A stretch of DNA of 64,000 nt from Roseateles depolymerans (GTDB lineage: Bacteria; Pseudomonadota; Gammaproteobacteria; Burkholderiales; Burkholderiaceae_C): contig NZ_QUMT01000003.1 of the NCBI RefSeq assembly GCF_003387155.1, forward strand, positions 558,001-622,000, given 5' to 3'. Below the pieces are notes generated by a model, which did no database searches, had not been told where the DNA came from, and saw nothing but the letters and a program-made list of their open reading frames with translations. The translations under genes were made by a program, and so were the position numbers. Below, piece by piece: positions 45,770-54,958 of this stretch (positions within the stretch are counted from its first letter, which is position 1; the number at the start of each line of letters is the position of its first letter).

Positions 45770-45785
45770 GTCCGCTGTAGCGGAC
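45770..45785. promoter_or_regulatory. Palindrome GTCCGCT-GT-AGCGGAC
   Basis: Perfect seven-base arms lie around GT in the 155-base gap between the small exported protein gene and cca. It could be an operator for the former. No regulator is adjacent. Confidence 0.4.
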
Positions 45786-45866
45786 ACTCATTTGCAGGTG
45801 ACATGGTGAATATACCTAGCTAGCGTAAATTAACTACCCCCACTGTTGGGGATGCTGCACCGCAAC

Positions 45867-47108
45867 ATGAGTATGCAAATGTATCTGGTCGGCGGCGCTG
45901 TTCGCGATGCGCTGTTGGGTTTGCCGGTCCAGGACCGGGACTGGGTGGCCGTGGGCGCCGATCCGCAGGCCCTGCTGGACGCCGGTTACCTGCCGGTGGG
46001 CAAGGACTTTCCGGTCTTCCTCCATCCCAAAACGCATGAGGAAGTGGCGCTGGCGCGCACCGAGCGCAAGACCGGCTCTGGCTATCGAGGATTCCAGGTG
46101 CATGCCGCCCCGGACGTGACGCTGGAGCAGGACCTGGCGCGCCGCGACCTCACCATCAACGCCATGGCCCAGGCCGAGGACGGCTCGCTGGTGGACCCCT
46201 ACGGCGGCCAGCGGGACCTTCAGGCGCGGGTGCTGCGGCATGTGTCGCAGGCTTTTGTGGAAGACCCCGTCCGCATCCTGCGCCTGGCCCGCTTTGCCGC
46301 CCGTTTCAGTGACTTCAGTGTGGCGCCGGAGACCATGACCCTGATGCAGGAGATGGTGAACAACGGCGAAGTGGACGCGCTGGTGCCGGAGCGGGTGTGG
46401 CAGGAAATGTCCCGGGGACTGATGGAGGACCGTCCGTCCCGCATGATCGAAGTGCTGCGCGAGTGCGGGGCCCTGGCCCGGCTGGCACCGGCCCTGGACC
46501 GTCTTTTCGGGGTGCCGCAGCCACCGGTTCATCACCCGGAGGTGGACACCGGCGCCCATCTGCTGCTGGTGCTGGACCAATGCGCCCGGGTGCAGGCGCC
46601 GCTGACGGTGCGCTTTGCGGCGCTCTGCCACGACCTGGGCAAGGGAGACACCCCGGAAGCCGACTGGCCCCGTCATCCGGGCCACGATGCCCGTGGCGTG
46701 CCGCTGACCGAGGCCCTGTCCGCCCACTGGCGGGTGCCGACCGAGTGCCGGGACCTGGCCGTGCTGGTCGCCCGCGAGCACATTCACCTCCACAGCAGCC
46801 TGGGCTTCAGCCCGGAGGCCCGCCTGCGGCTGCTGGAGCGCTGCGACGCCCTGCGCCGGCCCGACCGCTTCAAGGAGATGCTGCTGGCGTGCGAATGCGA
46901 TGTGCGCGGCCGCACCGGCATGGAGAACCGGGACTATCCGCAGCGGCCCTGGATGCTGCAGTCCCTCGCGGCGGTGCTGGCGGTGGATACCGCCGCCATC
47001 TCGGCACAGGCCCTGGCCGCGGGCCGCAAGGGGCCGGCCATCGGGCAGGCGATCCATCTGGCACGGCTCAACGCCCTGCGGGCGATGGAGCCGGTTCAGA
47101 GCATGTAG
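45867..47108 (+). CDS. cca: CCA-adding multifunctional tRNA nucleotidyltransferase
   Basis: This 413-residue enzyme adds or repairs the 3' CCA of tRNA. It shows 'YLVGGAVRDALLGLPVQDRD' (nucleotidyltransferase signature), 'FLHPKTHEEVALARTE', 'RRDLTINAMA', 'EDPVRILRLARFAARF' and an HD domain ('RFAALCHDLGKG', 'DTGAHLLLVLDQ'). The gamma/beta class I/II type with the HD domain may also have phosphatase and 2',3'-phosphodiesterase activity. Several ATGs lie close together (45867, 45873, 45879); the first is used. Its 3' end overlaps the convergent methyltransferase gene by 13 bases. Confidence 0.95.
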   Translation: MSMQMYLVGGAVRDALLGLPVQDRDWVAVGADPQALLDAGYLPVGKDFPVFLHPKTHEEVALARTERKTGSGYRGFQVHAAPDVTLEQDLARRDLTINAMAQAEDGSLVDPYGGQRDLQARVLRHVSQAFVEDPVRILRLARFAARFSDFSVAPETMTLMQEMVNNGEVDALVPERVWQEMSRGLMEDRPSRMIEVLRECGALARLAPALDRLFGVPQPPVHHPEVDTGAHLLLVLDQCARVQAPLTVRFAALCHDLGKGDTPEADWPRHPGHDARGVPLTEALSAHWRVPTECRDLAVLVAREHIHLHSSLGFSPEARLRLLERCDALRRPDRFKEMLLACECDVRGRTGMENRDYPQRPWMLQSLAAVLAVDTAAISAQALAAGRKGPAIGQAIHLARLNALRAMEPVQSM

Positions 47109-48241
47109 GACCGGTCGCCGCGCTGGAAGCCGATGGCGTCGAATTCCTCGCCCGGCACAAAGCCAATCACTTTGAACAGCTCGCCCATCTCGTGTTCGGC
47201 GATCAGCCGGTGCGCCATGCCGCGCTGCGCCAGGTCGGCGCCTTCCATCAGGTCCACCAGGCCGCAGTTGATCAGGAAGTGCGCCTGGGTGGTGTAGCCC
47301 AGCACCGTCAGCCCGGCTTCCTGCCCCGCCAGCGCAATGCCGGTGAAGTTCACATGGGTGGTGATGTCCTTCTGCCCCGGCAGGGACAGCGGATCGGGAT
47401 CGGCCCGGTGCAGGTGGTGGCACATCAACGTGCCGCCGGTGCGTTGCGGGTGGTAGTACTCCGACTCGGGGAAGCCGTAGTCGATGAAGAAGGCGGCGCC
47501 GCGCTTGAGATGGTCGGCCAGGGTGCGGACAAAGGCCTCGGCCTGCGCATGCACCTCGGTGACGGTGCCAGGCACGAAGGTGATGTCGGCTTCCGGCGGC
47601 GTGGGCGGCCGTGCGGTGGTGGGCCGGTCCGAGAAACACAGCCCGCCCTGCGCATCCATCTCCACCCCGCGTTCACGCCACTGACTGCCGGTCCAGTGCA
47701 GCAGTTGCACCGGCATGGCGTCCAGCAGTTCATTGGCCACGAGCACGCCGTGGATCTCCTGCGGCCACTGGTCCAGCCATTGCACCCGCGGCGCGAAGCG
47801 CGCCAGGCGCTGGGCCTGCCGCTGCCGAAGCGTGCCAGACAGGTCCACGATCTGGTAGTGGTCCACCGGTGTGCCCAGGGCATCGAGCGTGTCGATCAAC
47901 TGCTCGGCCAGGGCACCACTGCCCGCACCGAATTCGATGACGGTGCGGGTGCCGCTGACGGTCAGCGCCTGCGACACCTGCCGGGCCAGGGCCTGGCCAA
48001 ACAGCGGCGACAGCTCCGGCGCGGTGACGAAGTCCGACCCCTGCTGCGGCATGGTGCCGAACTTGCGCAGGCTGTTGGCGTAATAGCCCAGCCCCGGCGC
48101 ATACAGCACCAGGCTCATGTAGCGGTCGAACGGCAGCCAGCCGCCGGCCTCCTGGAGGGCCTGCCGCAGCAGGGCCTGCATGGCATCGGCAACGTCTGGA
48201 TGGGAAGGGAGTTCAGCCGGGGGCTGGGAAGCAGCAGTCAT
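47096..48241 (-). CDS. SAM-dependent methyltransferase, MidA/NDUFAF7 family
   Basis: This 381-residue protein has 'GGWLPFDRYMSLVLYAPGLGYY' followed by 'DFVTAPELSPLFG', 'VIEFGAGSGALAEQL' (SAM motif I), 'VANELLDAMPVQLL' and 'FFIDYGFPESEYYHPQR', all hallmarks of the DUF185/MidA family. The mitochondrial member methylates an Arg of complex I subunit NDUFS2; the bacterial role is likely similar but unproven. It overlaps the upstream GGDEF/EAL gene by four bases (ATGA) and is the last gene of the minus-strand operon that begins with tsaB. Confidence 0.92.
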   Translation of the reverse strand: MTAASQPPAELPSHPDVADAMQALLRQALQEAGGWLPFDRYMSLVLYAPGLGYYANSLRKFGTMPQQGSDFVTAPELSPLFGQALARQVSQALTVSGTRTVIEFGAGSGALAEQLIDTLDALGTPVDHYQIVDLSGTLRQRQAQRLARFAPRVQWLDQWPQEIHGVLVANELLDAMPVQLLHWTGSQWRERGVEMDAQGGLCFSDRPTTARPPTPPEADITFVPGTVTEVHAQAEAFVRTLADHLKRGAAFFIDYGFPESEYYHPQRTGGTLMCHHLHRADPDPLSLPGQKDITTHVNFTGIALAGQEAGLTVLGYTTQAHFLINCGLVDLMEGADLAQRGMAHRLIAEHEMGELFKVIGFVPGEEFDAIGFQRGDRSYML

Positions 48242-50343
48242 GGGTCGATCCTGGGCAGCGTTGGCCGACCCCGCCGGGCCAGCCATGCTTCGAATTCATC
48301 CGCCGGCATGGCGCTGGCAATCACTTCACCCTGCAGCTCATCGCAGCCCCATTCGGCCAGCAGATGCCACTGGCGGGCATTGCGAACGCCCTCGGCCCCG
48401 ACCCGCAGGCCCAGGCCCTTGGCCATCTGCACCATGGCCCGGGTGATGGCAGCGGCGCCGTTATCGTCCGGCAGCACCGCCACAAAACTCTGGTCGATCT
48501 TGAGCTTGTCCAGCGGCAGCCGGGTGAGCTGGTTCAGGGCGGTATAGCCGGTCCCGAAATCATCGATCGAAATCGCCAGCCCCTGGGAGCGCAGCGTCTG
48601 CAGCAGCTCGGGCAGGCGCTCGATCTCCTCGGTGAGCATGCGCTCGGTCAGTTCCAGCTCCAGCCATTCGCCGGGCACGCCGGCCGACTTCAGGATCTGG
48701 CCCACCGATTTCGAGAAACTGGCCAGGCGGAACTGCATGCTGGAGAGGTTCACGGCAATCGGCACCGAGGCGACGCCGCTGTCATGCCACAACCGGGTCT
48801 GGCGCGCGGCTTCGCGCATCACCCACTCGCCCAGCGGCAGCATCAGCCGATGCCTCTCGGCCACCAGGATGAAGGCATCAGGCGTGAGCAGGCCGCGCAC
48901 CGGATGCCGCCAGCGCAGCAGCGCTTCGGCCCCGACCAATTGACCCGTCTGCGCGTCCACCTGCGGCTGGTAGAACAGCACGAATTCGTCGGCGGTCAGG
49001 GCCTGGGCCAGTTCGCCTTCCAGCACCAGGTCGGCATAGGCGGTGGCCGCCATCGCGGGTTCGAAGAACCGGTAGGTGGCGCGGCCGGCCGCCTTGGCCA
49101 GGTACATCGCCGTGTCCGCATGCTGCAGCAGGTCTTCCGGCGTCTGCCCATGGTCCGGATAAAGCGCCACGCCGATGGATGGCGTGACCGACAGGTCCCG
49201 TCCGTCCGCCCGCACCGGCACCTCCACCACGCTCAGCAGCGCGTTGAGCACCACCAGCACGTCCTTGCGCTGCGTCACATGCTCGAGCAGCACCACGAAT
49301 TCATCGCCGCCGAATCGGGCCACCAGGTCCCCCGCCCGCAGCCCGGCGCGCAGCCGGTCGGCCACCGTGCGCAGCACCTGGTCGCCTTCCAGATGGCCCA
49401 GCGAGTCGTTCACCCGCTTGAAGTTGTCCAGGTCGATGAACAGCAGCGCGGCGCCTTCGCCGCCGCGTGCCAGGCGCTCGCGCAGCCGCTCCATCAGGGT
49501 GTTGCGGTTGAGCAGGCCGGTCAGCGCATCGTGATGGGCCAGGTGATGGATGCGGGCCATCGCCTCATGCTGGGCGCGCAGGTCTCGCACCACGCCCATG
49601 CGGTAGTGCTGGCCCTGGCAGGTCAAGGTGCGCACGATCAGCTCGACCGGTAGCCGGTGGCCCTGGCCATCGATGACGACGGTTTCGTAATGGGTCTCCT
49701 CGCCCGCCTCCATCACCGATCGCACCATGGCCACTTCCTCGGCCGCGACCAGATCCAGCGCCTGGCGGCCCACCAGCGACGACAGTGGCAGCCCGAGCAG
49801 CTCGCACAGCGCGGGGTTGGCGTCGGTGATCACACCGTCGCGGTGGAAGACGATGCCCTCCATCGACGCCTGCATGAACTTGGCCATGCGCTCTTCCGAC
49901 TCCCGCACGGCCAGCTCGGCCTCGCGGTAGCGGGTGATGTCGTTGATCAGCACGAAGGCCGACAGCACTTCCTTGCGGTCAGGCGACAGATGCGGCACCA
50001 GGTTGACCTCGATCCAGCGCACCTGGCCGTCCCGGCCCAGCAGCCGCCGCTCATAGTTGGCGCTGACATGCTGGTCCAGCAGCAGCCGCACCTGCGGCTC
50101 GATTTCCCGGGCGGCTTCCTCGCCGATCACTTCGCGCACGGTCAGGCCGAGGATGGCGTCCTCGTCCAGGCCAAAGGCCGCGGCATACCGGCGGTTGGCG
50201 AACAGACAGGTCAGGTCGTGGGCATCAAACACCGCAATCAGCACCGGCACGTTGTCCGCCAGCAGACGGAACTGGGCGGCCTGATCCTGCGCCGACAGCG
50301 TCGGACGGGATCGGCGCGAGGGCGGCGGCGCGGCGTGGGTCAT
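48238..50343 (-). CDS. PAS-PAS-GGDEF-EAL cyclic di-GMP protein
   Basis: This is a 701-residue cytosolic protein. Two PAS domains (about 20-145 and 150-265, with 'RWIEVNLVPHLSPDRKEVL' and 'MEGIVFHRDGVITDANPAL') precede a GGDEF domain with intact 'RFGGDEFVVLLEHV' and an EAL domain with 'VGAEALLRWRHP', 'NLSSMQFR', 'ELTERML' and 'IDDFGTGYTALNQL'. Both catalytic signatures look complete, so it could make or degrade cyclic di-GMP. There are no transmembrane helices; PAS domains suggest sensing of redox, light or a small ligand. It overlaps both neighbours by four bases. Confidence 0.94.
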   Translation of the reverse strand: MTHAAPPPSRRSRPTLSAQDQAAQFRLLADNVPVLIAVFDAHDLTCLFANRRYAAAFGLDEDAILGLTVREVIGEEAAREIEPQVRLLLDQHVSANYERRLLGRDGQVRWIEVNLVPHLSPDRKEVLSAFVLINDITRYREAELAVRESEERMAKFMQASMEGIVFHRDGVITDANPALCELLGLPLSSLVGRQALDLVAAEEVAMVRSVMEAGEETHYETVVIDGQGHRLPVELIVRTLTCQGQHYRMGVVRDLRAQHEAMARIHHLAHHDALTGLLNRNTLMERLRERLARGGEGAALLFIDLDNFKRVNDSLGHLEGDQVLRTVADRLRAGLRAGDLVARFGGDEFVVLLEHVTQRKDVLVVLNALLSVVEVPVRADGRDLSVTPSIGVALYPDHGQTPEDLLQHADTAMYLAKAAGRATYRFFEPAMAATAYADLVLEGELAQALTADEFVLFYQPQVDAQTGQLVGAEALLRWRHPVRGLLTPDAFILVAERHRLMLPLGEWVMREAARQTRLWHDSGVASVPIAVNLSSMQFRLASFSKSVGQILKSAGVPGEWLELELTERMLTEEIERLPELLQTLRSQGLAISIDDFGTGYTALNQLTRLPLDKLKIDQSFVAVLPDDNGAAAITRAMVQMAKGLGLRVGAEGVRNARQWHLLAEWGCDELQGEVIASAMPADEFEAWLARRGRPTLPRIDP

Positions 50344-51362
50344 TCAGCCTCCGGACGCCCGCCCCCGGACGCCAGCGTCTGGCGCGCCAGGCACAGGTCT
50401 TCCCAGGCCCGGGCCTTGTCCGGCAGATTGCGCAGCAGATACGCCGGGTGATAGGTGACCACCAGCGGCACGCCCTGGTAGCGGTGGACACGGCCCCGCA
50501 ACCGTCCAATGGCCTCCTGGCTCTGCAGCAGCTGCTGCACCGCGAAGCGGCCCATGGCCAGGATGATGCGGGGCTGGATCAGTTCGATCTGGCGCTGCAG
50601 GAAGGGCTCGCACTGCGCGAGCTCGGCGGGGTCCGGATTGCGGTTGCGCGGCGGTCGGCACTTGAGCGTGTTGGCGATGAATACCTGCTGCTCGGGCGGC
50701 CCTTCGCCACGGCTCAGGCCCAGGGCGCGCAGCATGTTGTCCAGCAGCTTGCCGGCCGGGCCGACAAAGGGCTCGCCCTGCAGGTCCTCCTGCTCACCAG
50801 GCGCCTCGCCGATGATCATCCAGTGCGCCTGCGAATGGCCGACGCCGAAGACGGTGTTCTTGCGGGTCTCGCACAGACCGCAGGCGCGGCACTGCGACAC
50901 GGCGTCGCGCAGACCGTCCCAGTCGAGGCTGGCGATGGCCTGGCGGGACAGGCCGGTGCGGTCGGCCTGGGTGGTTGCACCGACGGCATCCCCCACGGCC
51001 GCGGGCAAGGCGCGGGACAGCACATCGGCCGCCCGCTCGGCGGTCGGCCCCGCCGCGCGTTCCGTCTGCGCTTGCGCCGGTGGCGGTCCGCCAGCGGAGC
51101 CTGGCGCCGCGCGATCGGCCGCCCGCGCCTGCACGGGCGCACGCGGCCGCTCGGCCACGGCCACGGCGGCTGACGGGGCCTGGGCAGCAACCCGCTCGCG
51201 CGGCACGGCGCCTGGCCGCACGCCGGCCGTCTCGCCATCGGCCGCGTCAGCGCCCGACGCCTCGCCCACCGGGACTGCCTGGGCCGCCCCCACGGAAGGC
51301 GGCACCCAGATCTTCAGCCCCATGGCCTCCAGCATCCGGCGTTGACGGTCACTCCAGCTCAT
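50340..51362 (-). CDS. Family 4-type uracil-DNA glycosylase with iron-sulfur cluster
   Basis: This is a 340-residue protein. After a 130-residue Ala/Pro-rich extension, the glycosylase domain shows '[16 protein letters not shown]' and two later Cys ('LKCRPP', 'AQCEPF'), together the four [4Fe-4S] ligands. '[21 protein letters not shown]' is the active-site region and 'VTYHPAYLL' the H-P-x-x-L motif. It removes uracil from DNA. The long low-complexity extension is typical of Burkholderiales copies. It overlaps rimI and the GGDEF/EAL gene by four bases each. Confidence 0.94.
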   Translation of the reverse strand: MSWSDRQRRMLEAMGLKIWVPPSVGAAQAVPVGEASGADAADGETAGVRPGAVPRERVAAQAPSAAVAVAERPRAPVQARAADRAAPGSAGGPPPAQAQTERAAGPTAERAADVLSRALPAAVGDAVGATTQADRTGLSRQAIASLDWDGLRDAVSQCRACGLCETRKNTVFGVGHSQAHWMIIGEAPGEQEDLQGEPFVGPAGKLLDNMLRALGLSRGEGPPEQQVFIANTLKCRPPRNRNPDPAELAQCEPFLQRQIELIQPRIILAMGRFAVQQLLQSQEAIGRLRGRVHRYQGVPLVVTYHPAYLLRNLPDKARAWEDLCLARQTLASGGGRPEAE

Positions 51363-51856
51363 GGGCTGCCTCCGGTCAGTCGCAGCGTCATCAGCAGCGC
51401 ATCCTCTCGGCCGTCGGCGCAGGGGTAATACCCGCGCCGCAGTCCGCTCTGTACAAATCCATAAGCCTCATAAAGACGGCGGGCCCGTTCGTTGCTCACC
51501 CGCACCTCGAGCCAGATCTGGAAACAGTCCCGGGCCCGGGCCAGCACCGCCAGCGCGTCCAGCATGCGCCGGGCCAGTCCCTGCCCCTGCAGGTCGGGGG
51601 CGACGGTGATGTTGAGCAGGTGCATCTCGTCGATCACCTGCATTGCCAGGAAGTAGCCGCACAGGCGGCCCTGTCCGTCCCGCAGCACGAAGCCGACATA
51701 ACCGGCGGCCAGTGAGTCGATGAAGTTGCCCCGCGTCCAGGGATGGCTGTAGGCCACGTTCTCGATGGCCATCACCTCGTCCAGGTCGATGGTGCGCAGC
51801 GGCTGCAGGGCTTGCAGCGCGGGTGAGAGCAGGATGTCCTTGGCTTGGGCGCTCAT
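51359..51856 (-). CDS. rimI: Ribosomal protein S18 alanine N-acetyltransferase
   Basis: This 165-residue GNAT enzyme has 'IENVAYSHPWTRGNF' at the start, 'HLLNITVAPDLQGQGLARRM' (acetyl-CoA loop Q-G-x-G-x-A), 'WLEVRVSNERARRLYEAYGF' and 'RRGYYP'. These match RimI, which acetylates the N-terminus of ribosomal protein S18. It follows tsaB by 11 bases, the conserved tsaB-rimI order. The ATG at 51856 begins 'MSAQAKDILLSP'. Confidence 0.95.
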   Translation of the reverse strand: MSAQAKDILLSPALQALQPLRTIDLDEVMAIENVAYSHPWTRGNFIDSLAAGYVGFVLRDGQGRLCGYFLAMQVIDEMHLLNITVAPDLQGQGLARRMLDALAVLARARDCFQIWLEVRVSNERARRLYEAYGFVQSGLRRGYYPCADGREDALLMTLRLTGGSP

Positions 51857-51867
51857 GCAACAGCTCC

Positions 51868-52653
51868 TCAGCCGGCAGTCGGGCCTGCGGGCACAGCGGG
51901 GGGTTGCGACTGCGGCTGTGGCTGCGCCGTGGCGGCGGCCTTGTCCGCGGCTCGTTCGGCCGTGGTCTGGGCCACCTTGTCCCGCACATACAGCGGCAGG
52001 GCCAGGGCCGGGTCCATCGCCAGGCCCTGTGCCCAGGCCTGCTGGGCGAGCGAGCCCAGCGCACGGGCGCGGGAGCGGGTCTGTTCGATCCGCACGGCAG
52101 ATCCGGTGTCCAGGCCCAGTGCCAGCAGCGCGGTCCCGGCGACGCAGGCCGGTGGGGAGGCGGCCCAGCGGGCCAGCAGCGGCGCCGGGTCGGTCAGCAG
52201 GGGGGCGTCCAGCACCTCCCAGTGCTGGCCATTCCATTGATAGTGGCCGGCGTAGATCTGGCCCATGCGGGCGTCCATGGCCACCCAGATGCGCAGGGTC
52301 GATTCAAGCGTGTCCGGTGGCTGCTGCTGCAGTTGCTGTAGCCGGGCGTCTTCCGCCACCAGCATCAGGCTGTCCAGCGCCAGCACCGGCTTGCCGGCCC
52401 CAAAGGCCAGGCCCTGGGCGACGGAACAGGCGGTGCGCAGGCCGGTGAAGGCCCCCGGCCCCTGGCCAAAGGCCACCGCGTCCACGTCGGACAGGCTCAT
52501 GCCGGCGTCCTTCAGCAATTGCAGGGCATCCGGCACCATCCGCTGGGACGCCTGCGCGCCCCCATCGGCATCCACAAAAGCAGAATGGCCCTGACCCAGA
52601 AGGGCCAGAGCCATGTGTTCGGTGGAGCTATCCAGGGCCAGTAACACGCTCAT
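51868..52653 (-). CDS. tsaB: tRNA t6A synthesis protein TsaB
   Basis: This 261-residue ASKHA-fold protein pairs with TsaD for threonylcarbamoyl transfer to A37 of tRNA. It shows 'LLALDSSTEHMALAL', 'AFGQGPGAFTGLRTACSVAQGLA' split by function, and 'VLALDSLMLVAEDA'. The C-terminus has a Pro/Gln/Ala-rich tail. It is the first gene of a five-gene minus-strand operon (tsaB, rimI, UDG, GGDEF/EAL, MidA-like). The partner tsaC lies at 56091 in this window. Confidence 0.95.
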   Translation of the reverse strand: MSVLLALDSSTEHMALALLGQGHSAFVDADGGAQASQRMVPDALQLLKDAGMSLSDVDAVAFGQGPGAFTGLRTACSVAQGLAFGAGKPVLALDSLMLVAEDARLQQLQQQPPDTLESTLRIWVAMDARMGQIYAGHYQWNGQHWEVLDAPLLTDPAPLLARWAASPPACVAGTALLALGLDTGSAVRIEQTRSRARALGSLAQQAWAQGLAMDPALALPLYVRDKVAQTTAERAADKAAATAQPQPQSQPPAVPAGPTAG

Positions 52654-52702
52654 GCAGCAAGTGTAGTGGCCCCGGCCGGCCCGGGAAGGGCCTCCCCCTC
52701 GT

Positions 52703-53404
52703 TTAGAAGGAGTAGCCGAGCGACAGCGTGTACACCATCGGGCGGAAATTGATGCGCGTGCGCAGCGTTTCCTCGCCGGTGTTGGTGGTGGTGACGGCGC
52801 GCATGTTGCTCTTCACATCCGCATAGGCGGCGGTGCCGACCAGCGACCAGCGCTCGGTGTAGCGCACGGTGAAGCCCACGTGCGCGGCGGCGCCCCAGGA
52901 GTTGCTCAGGTAGATCTTGGTGGGACCGCCCGAGATCGCGTCACCGGTGGGGGTGCTGCGAGTCTTCTCGAAGTAGGTGTAGTTCACGCCCAGACCGACG
53001 AACGGATAGAGCTTGGGCAGCAACGGACCGAAGTGGTAGTTGACGAAGGCCGTCGGCGGCATCTGCCGCACGACTGCGATCTGGCCTGCATTGCGCAGCA
53101 CGCCATTGCCATACACCTTGTGCGAGGGCGGCACGCCCAGCACCAGCTCGCCGCTCCAGTTGTCGGCAAAGCGATAGACCAGGCCGAAGCCGGTGGTCGT
53201 CTGGTCGCCGACGCGGATCTGCGCGCCCGGTTCCGGGAACTGCTTGGAGCCGCCCGACAGGGCCGCCGCCTTGCTGTTCACGTCGATGTGGGCCAGGCCC
53301 ACATAGACGGTGGTGGTGCCGACGGCGGCGTCCTGCGCGCTGGCCAGACCGCTCAGGGCCAGCAGGGCAGCGGCGGCGACGAGGGAAATGTTCTTCTTCA
53401 TCAT
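52703..53404 (-). CDS. OmpW-family outer-membrane protein (copy 2)
   Basis: This 233-residue protein has a signal peptide ('ISLVAAAALLALSGLASAQD') and barrel strands like the copy at 35405: 'TTVYVGLAHIDVNS', 'FGLVYRFADNWSGELVLGVPP', 'PTAFVNYHFG', 'YPFVGLGVNYTYF', 'AAHVGFTVRYTERW' and terminal 'LSLGYSF'. GGAG lies close before the ATG at 53404. It is 49 bases from tsaB and 23 bases after the lipase-like gene on the same strand, so it may share the promoter of the latter. Confidence 0.93.
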   Translation of the reverse strand: MMKKNISLVAAAALLALSGLASAQDAAVGTTTVYVGLAHIDVNSKAAALSGGSKQFPEPGAQIRVGDQTTTGFGLVYRFADNWSGELVLGVPPSHKVYGNGVLRNAGQIAVVRQMPPTAFVNYHFGPLLPKLYPFVGLGVNYTYFEKTRSTPTGDAISGGPTKIYLSNSWGAAAHVGFTVRYTERWSLVGTAAYADVKSNMRAVTTTNTGEETLRTRINFRPMVYTLSLGYSF

Positions 53405-53427
53405 GGGTCTCCGATTCTTTTTAGACA

Positions 53428-54837
53428 TCAACCGCCGGCGGCCAGCACGCGCTGGAACGAACCGCGAACGACGGCGGTGCAGAACGGAGGCACCAGGGTG
53501 CCGTGATAGGCGGCTTGAACGCCTGCAGCGCCCACAGCGGCAGCGCCTGCGTCACCGCTTTGCAAGCCCGCAGCCTTGATCGCCGCGGCGGCCGTTGCGG
53601 CCTTGCCTTGCTGGAAACCGCCATAGACGGTGGCGCCCACCGAGCTTGCGTCTTCCACGTTGAAGGCCGTGGCCAGGGCGCCCAGCGACTGCTTGGCCAC
53701 CGGCGTGTTGACCGTGTAGAACACGGTCGGGTCATTGGCGCCACCGCACAGGAAGACCGGATGCTTCGGCGTCCAGCCCAGCAGCGTGTTGGTCTGCAAG
53801 GCCTTGCGGAAGTTGGAGGTGGCGTAACCGGTGCGGAAGCTGTCGGTCAGCAGGCCGCCGGTACCGAACAGCTTGGTGAAGGTGGTGTCCTTCGGCAGCT
53901 TGCCGTCTTCCATCAGCTTCGAGACGTCCGTGTCGGTCGGGAACAGGGTCTCGGCCGTAGCGGCATAGGGCGACTGATAAACGTCGGTCGTGGCGCTGTA
54001 GATGTTGCCGTAGGCCTTCTGGTAGCTGGTCAGCATCAGGGGCAGGAACAGCGTGGCACCGGCATTCACCTGGCCGCTGGGCGACACGATGGTGTCGCCG
54101 AAGCCCACCAGGTTGTAGGGGCCGGACATCGGGCCCGAGGCCGACACGGTGAACTCGCTGGCGTAGTCACGCTCGATCACCTTGTGGGTGGCCATGGCGA
54201 CGTGGCCGCCTTGCGAGTAGCCGGAAATCAGCAGCTTGCTGGACGGCTGGGTGGTGGTGGCAGCGGAGGCCAGATAGCTCTTGGCCGCGCGCAGGCCGTC
54301 GATCATGTCGACCGCCGAGGCTTCCGCATTCAGGTAGGGGGTGTAGTTCAGGCCCGAGCGGTCATAGCCCAGGTAGTTGGGGGCGACCACGATAAAGCCC
54401 TGGGCGGCGTAGAAGGCCATCACCAACGACGCCTCGGTATTGGTCGTCACCTGAGCCATGTTGTAGCTCTTGAGCGTGGTGGTGCCGTGGGCATACAGCA
54501 TCACCGGACGATTGCCGGTGCAGGAGGCATCGGAGCCGCTGGGCAGCAGAACGGCGGTGGAGGCCGTGGCCGGGTTGCCGTTCGGGTCGCGGGTCATGTA
54601 GTAGACGTAGTGCACGTCCACGTTGCACTTGGCCGTACCGGTCAGAGCCTGGATGTTCTTGGCGCTGGTGCCGGCGTCGATCTGCGCCGTCGTGGCCTGG
54701 CCGCCGAGTTGTCCCAGCAGGACCGCGCCGCGGGCCGGAGGTGCGTCGTCACTCGAAGCTTCGCTGCCGCCGCCGCAGGCGGTCAGCAGCACGGACGCAG
54801 CCAGCGTCAGGCCGGCCAAGGGGAAATGGCGATTCAT
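53428..54837 (-). CDS. Secreted alpha/beta-hydrolase lipoprotein
   Basis: This is a 469-residue protein. The lipobox 'LLTACGGG' puts the lipidated Cys at about residue 21. The hydrolase domain shows 'PVMLYAHGTTTLKSYN' (oxyanion region), 'VAPNYLGYDRSG', the nucleophile elbow 'ISGYSQGGHVAM', an acidic 'CGGANDPTVFY' and a late His in 'YHGTLVPPF'. This is the layout of secretory lipase/feruloyl-esterase-like enzymes acting outside the cell. Its promoter region contains two palindromes (54894 and 54943), suggesting TetR-type control. It is probably co-transcribed with the downstream ompW copy. Confidence 0.85.
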   Translation of the reverse strand: MNRHFPLAGLTLAASVLLTACGGGSEASSDDAPPARGAVLLGQLGGQATTAQIDAGTSAKNIQALTGTAKCNVDVHYVYYMTRDPNGNPATASTAVLLPSGSDASCTGNRPVMLYAHGTTTLKSYNMAQVTTNTEASLVMAFYAAQGFIVVAPNYLGYDRSGLNYTPYLNAEASAVDMIDGLRAAKSYLASAATTTQPSSKLLISGYSQGGHVAMATHKVIERDYASEFTVSASGPMSGPYNLVGFGDTIVSPSGQVNAGATLFLPLMLTSYQKAYGNIYSATTDVYQSPYAATAETLFPTDTDVSKLMEDGKLPKDTTFTKLFGTGGLLTDSFRTGYATSNFRKALQTNTLLGWTPKHPVFLCGGANDPTVFYTVNTPVAKQSLGALATAFNVEDASSVGATVYGGFQQGKAATAAAAIKAAGLQSGDAGAAAVGAAGVQAAYHGTLVPPFCTAVVRGSFQRVLAAGG

Positions 54838-54893
54838 TCAGACTTCTCCAGGGTTGTCTCCGTCGTTTGTGCTCCGGGAGAGAGGCACTAAAT

Positions 54894-54907
54894 CGAACGG
54901 TCGTTCG
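54894..54907. promoter_or_regulatory. Palindrome CGAACG-GT-CGTTCG, TetR-type operator candidate
   Basis: Perfect six-base arms around GT lie 57 bases upstream of the lipase-like gene start and just downstream of a possible minus-strand -10 box (TATAGT at 54923-54928). The position would block transcription when bound. ACCGTTCG-type palindromes are common TetR/FadR-like sites in Burkholderiales. Confidence 0.5.
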
Positions 54908-54942
54908 TTTTTGTCAGTGACCACTATAAGCGCAGGGCTCTC

Positions 54943-54958
54943 TACGTTTTTAAACGTA
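54943..54958. promoter_or_regulatory. AT-rich palindrome TACGTTT-TT-AAACGTA
   Basis: Perfect seven-base arms around TT lie about 15 bases upstream of the presumed -10 box of the lipase-like gene, so they overlap its -35 region. The remaining 54959-55106 stretch before the terminator shows nothing recognisable. Confidence 0.4.

Noticed and set aside
45834-47639. Minus-strand frame of 600 codons over cca and the MidA-like gene
   Set aside because: It spans two genes with clear motifs in other frames and has no own domain pattern.
53503-54891. Plus-strand frame of 462 codons antisense to the lipase-like gene
   Set aside because: The minus-strand gene has signal peptide, lipobox and catalytic motifs; the plus frame has none.
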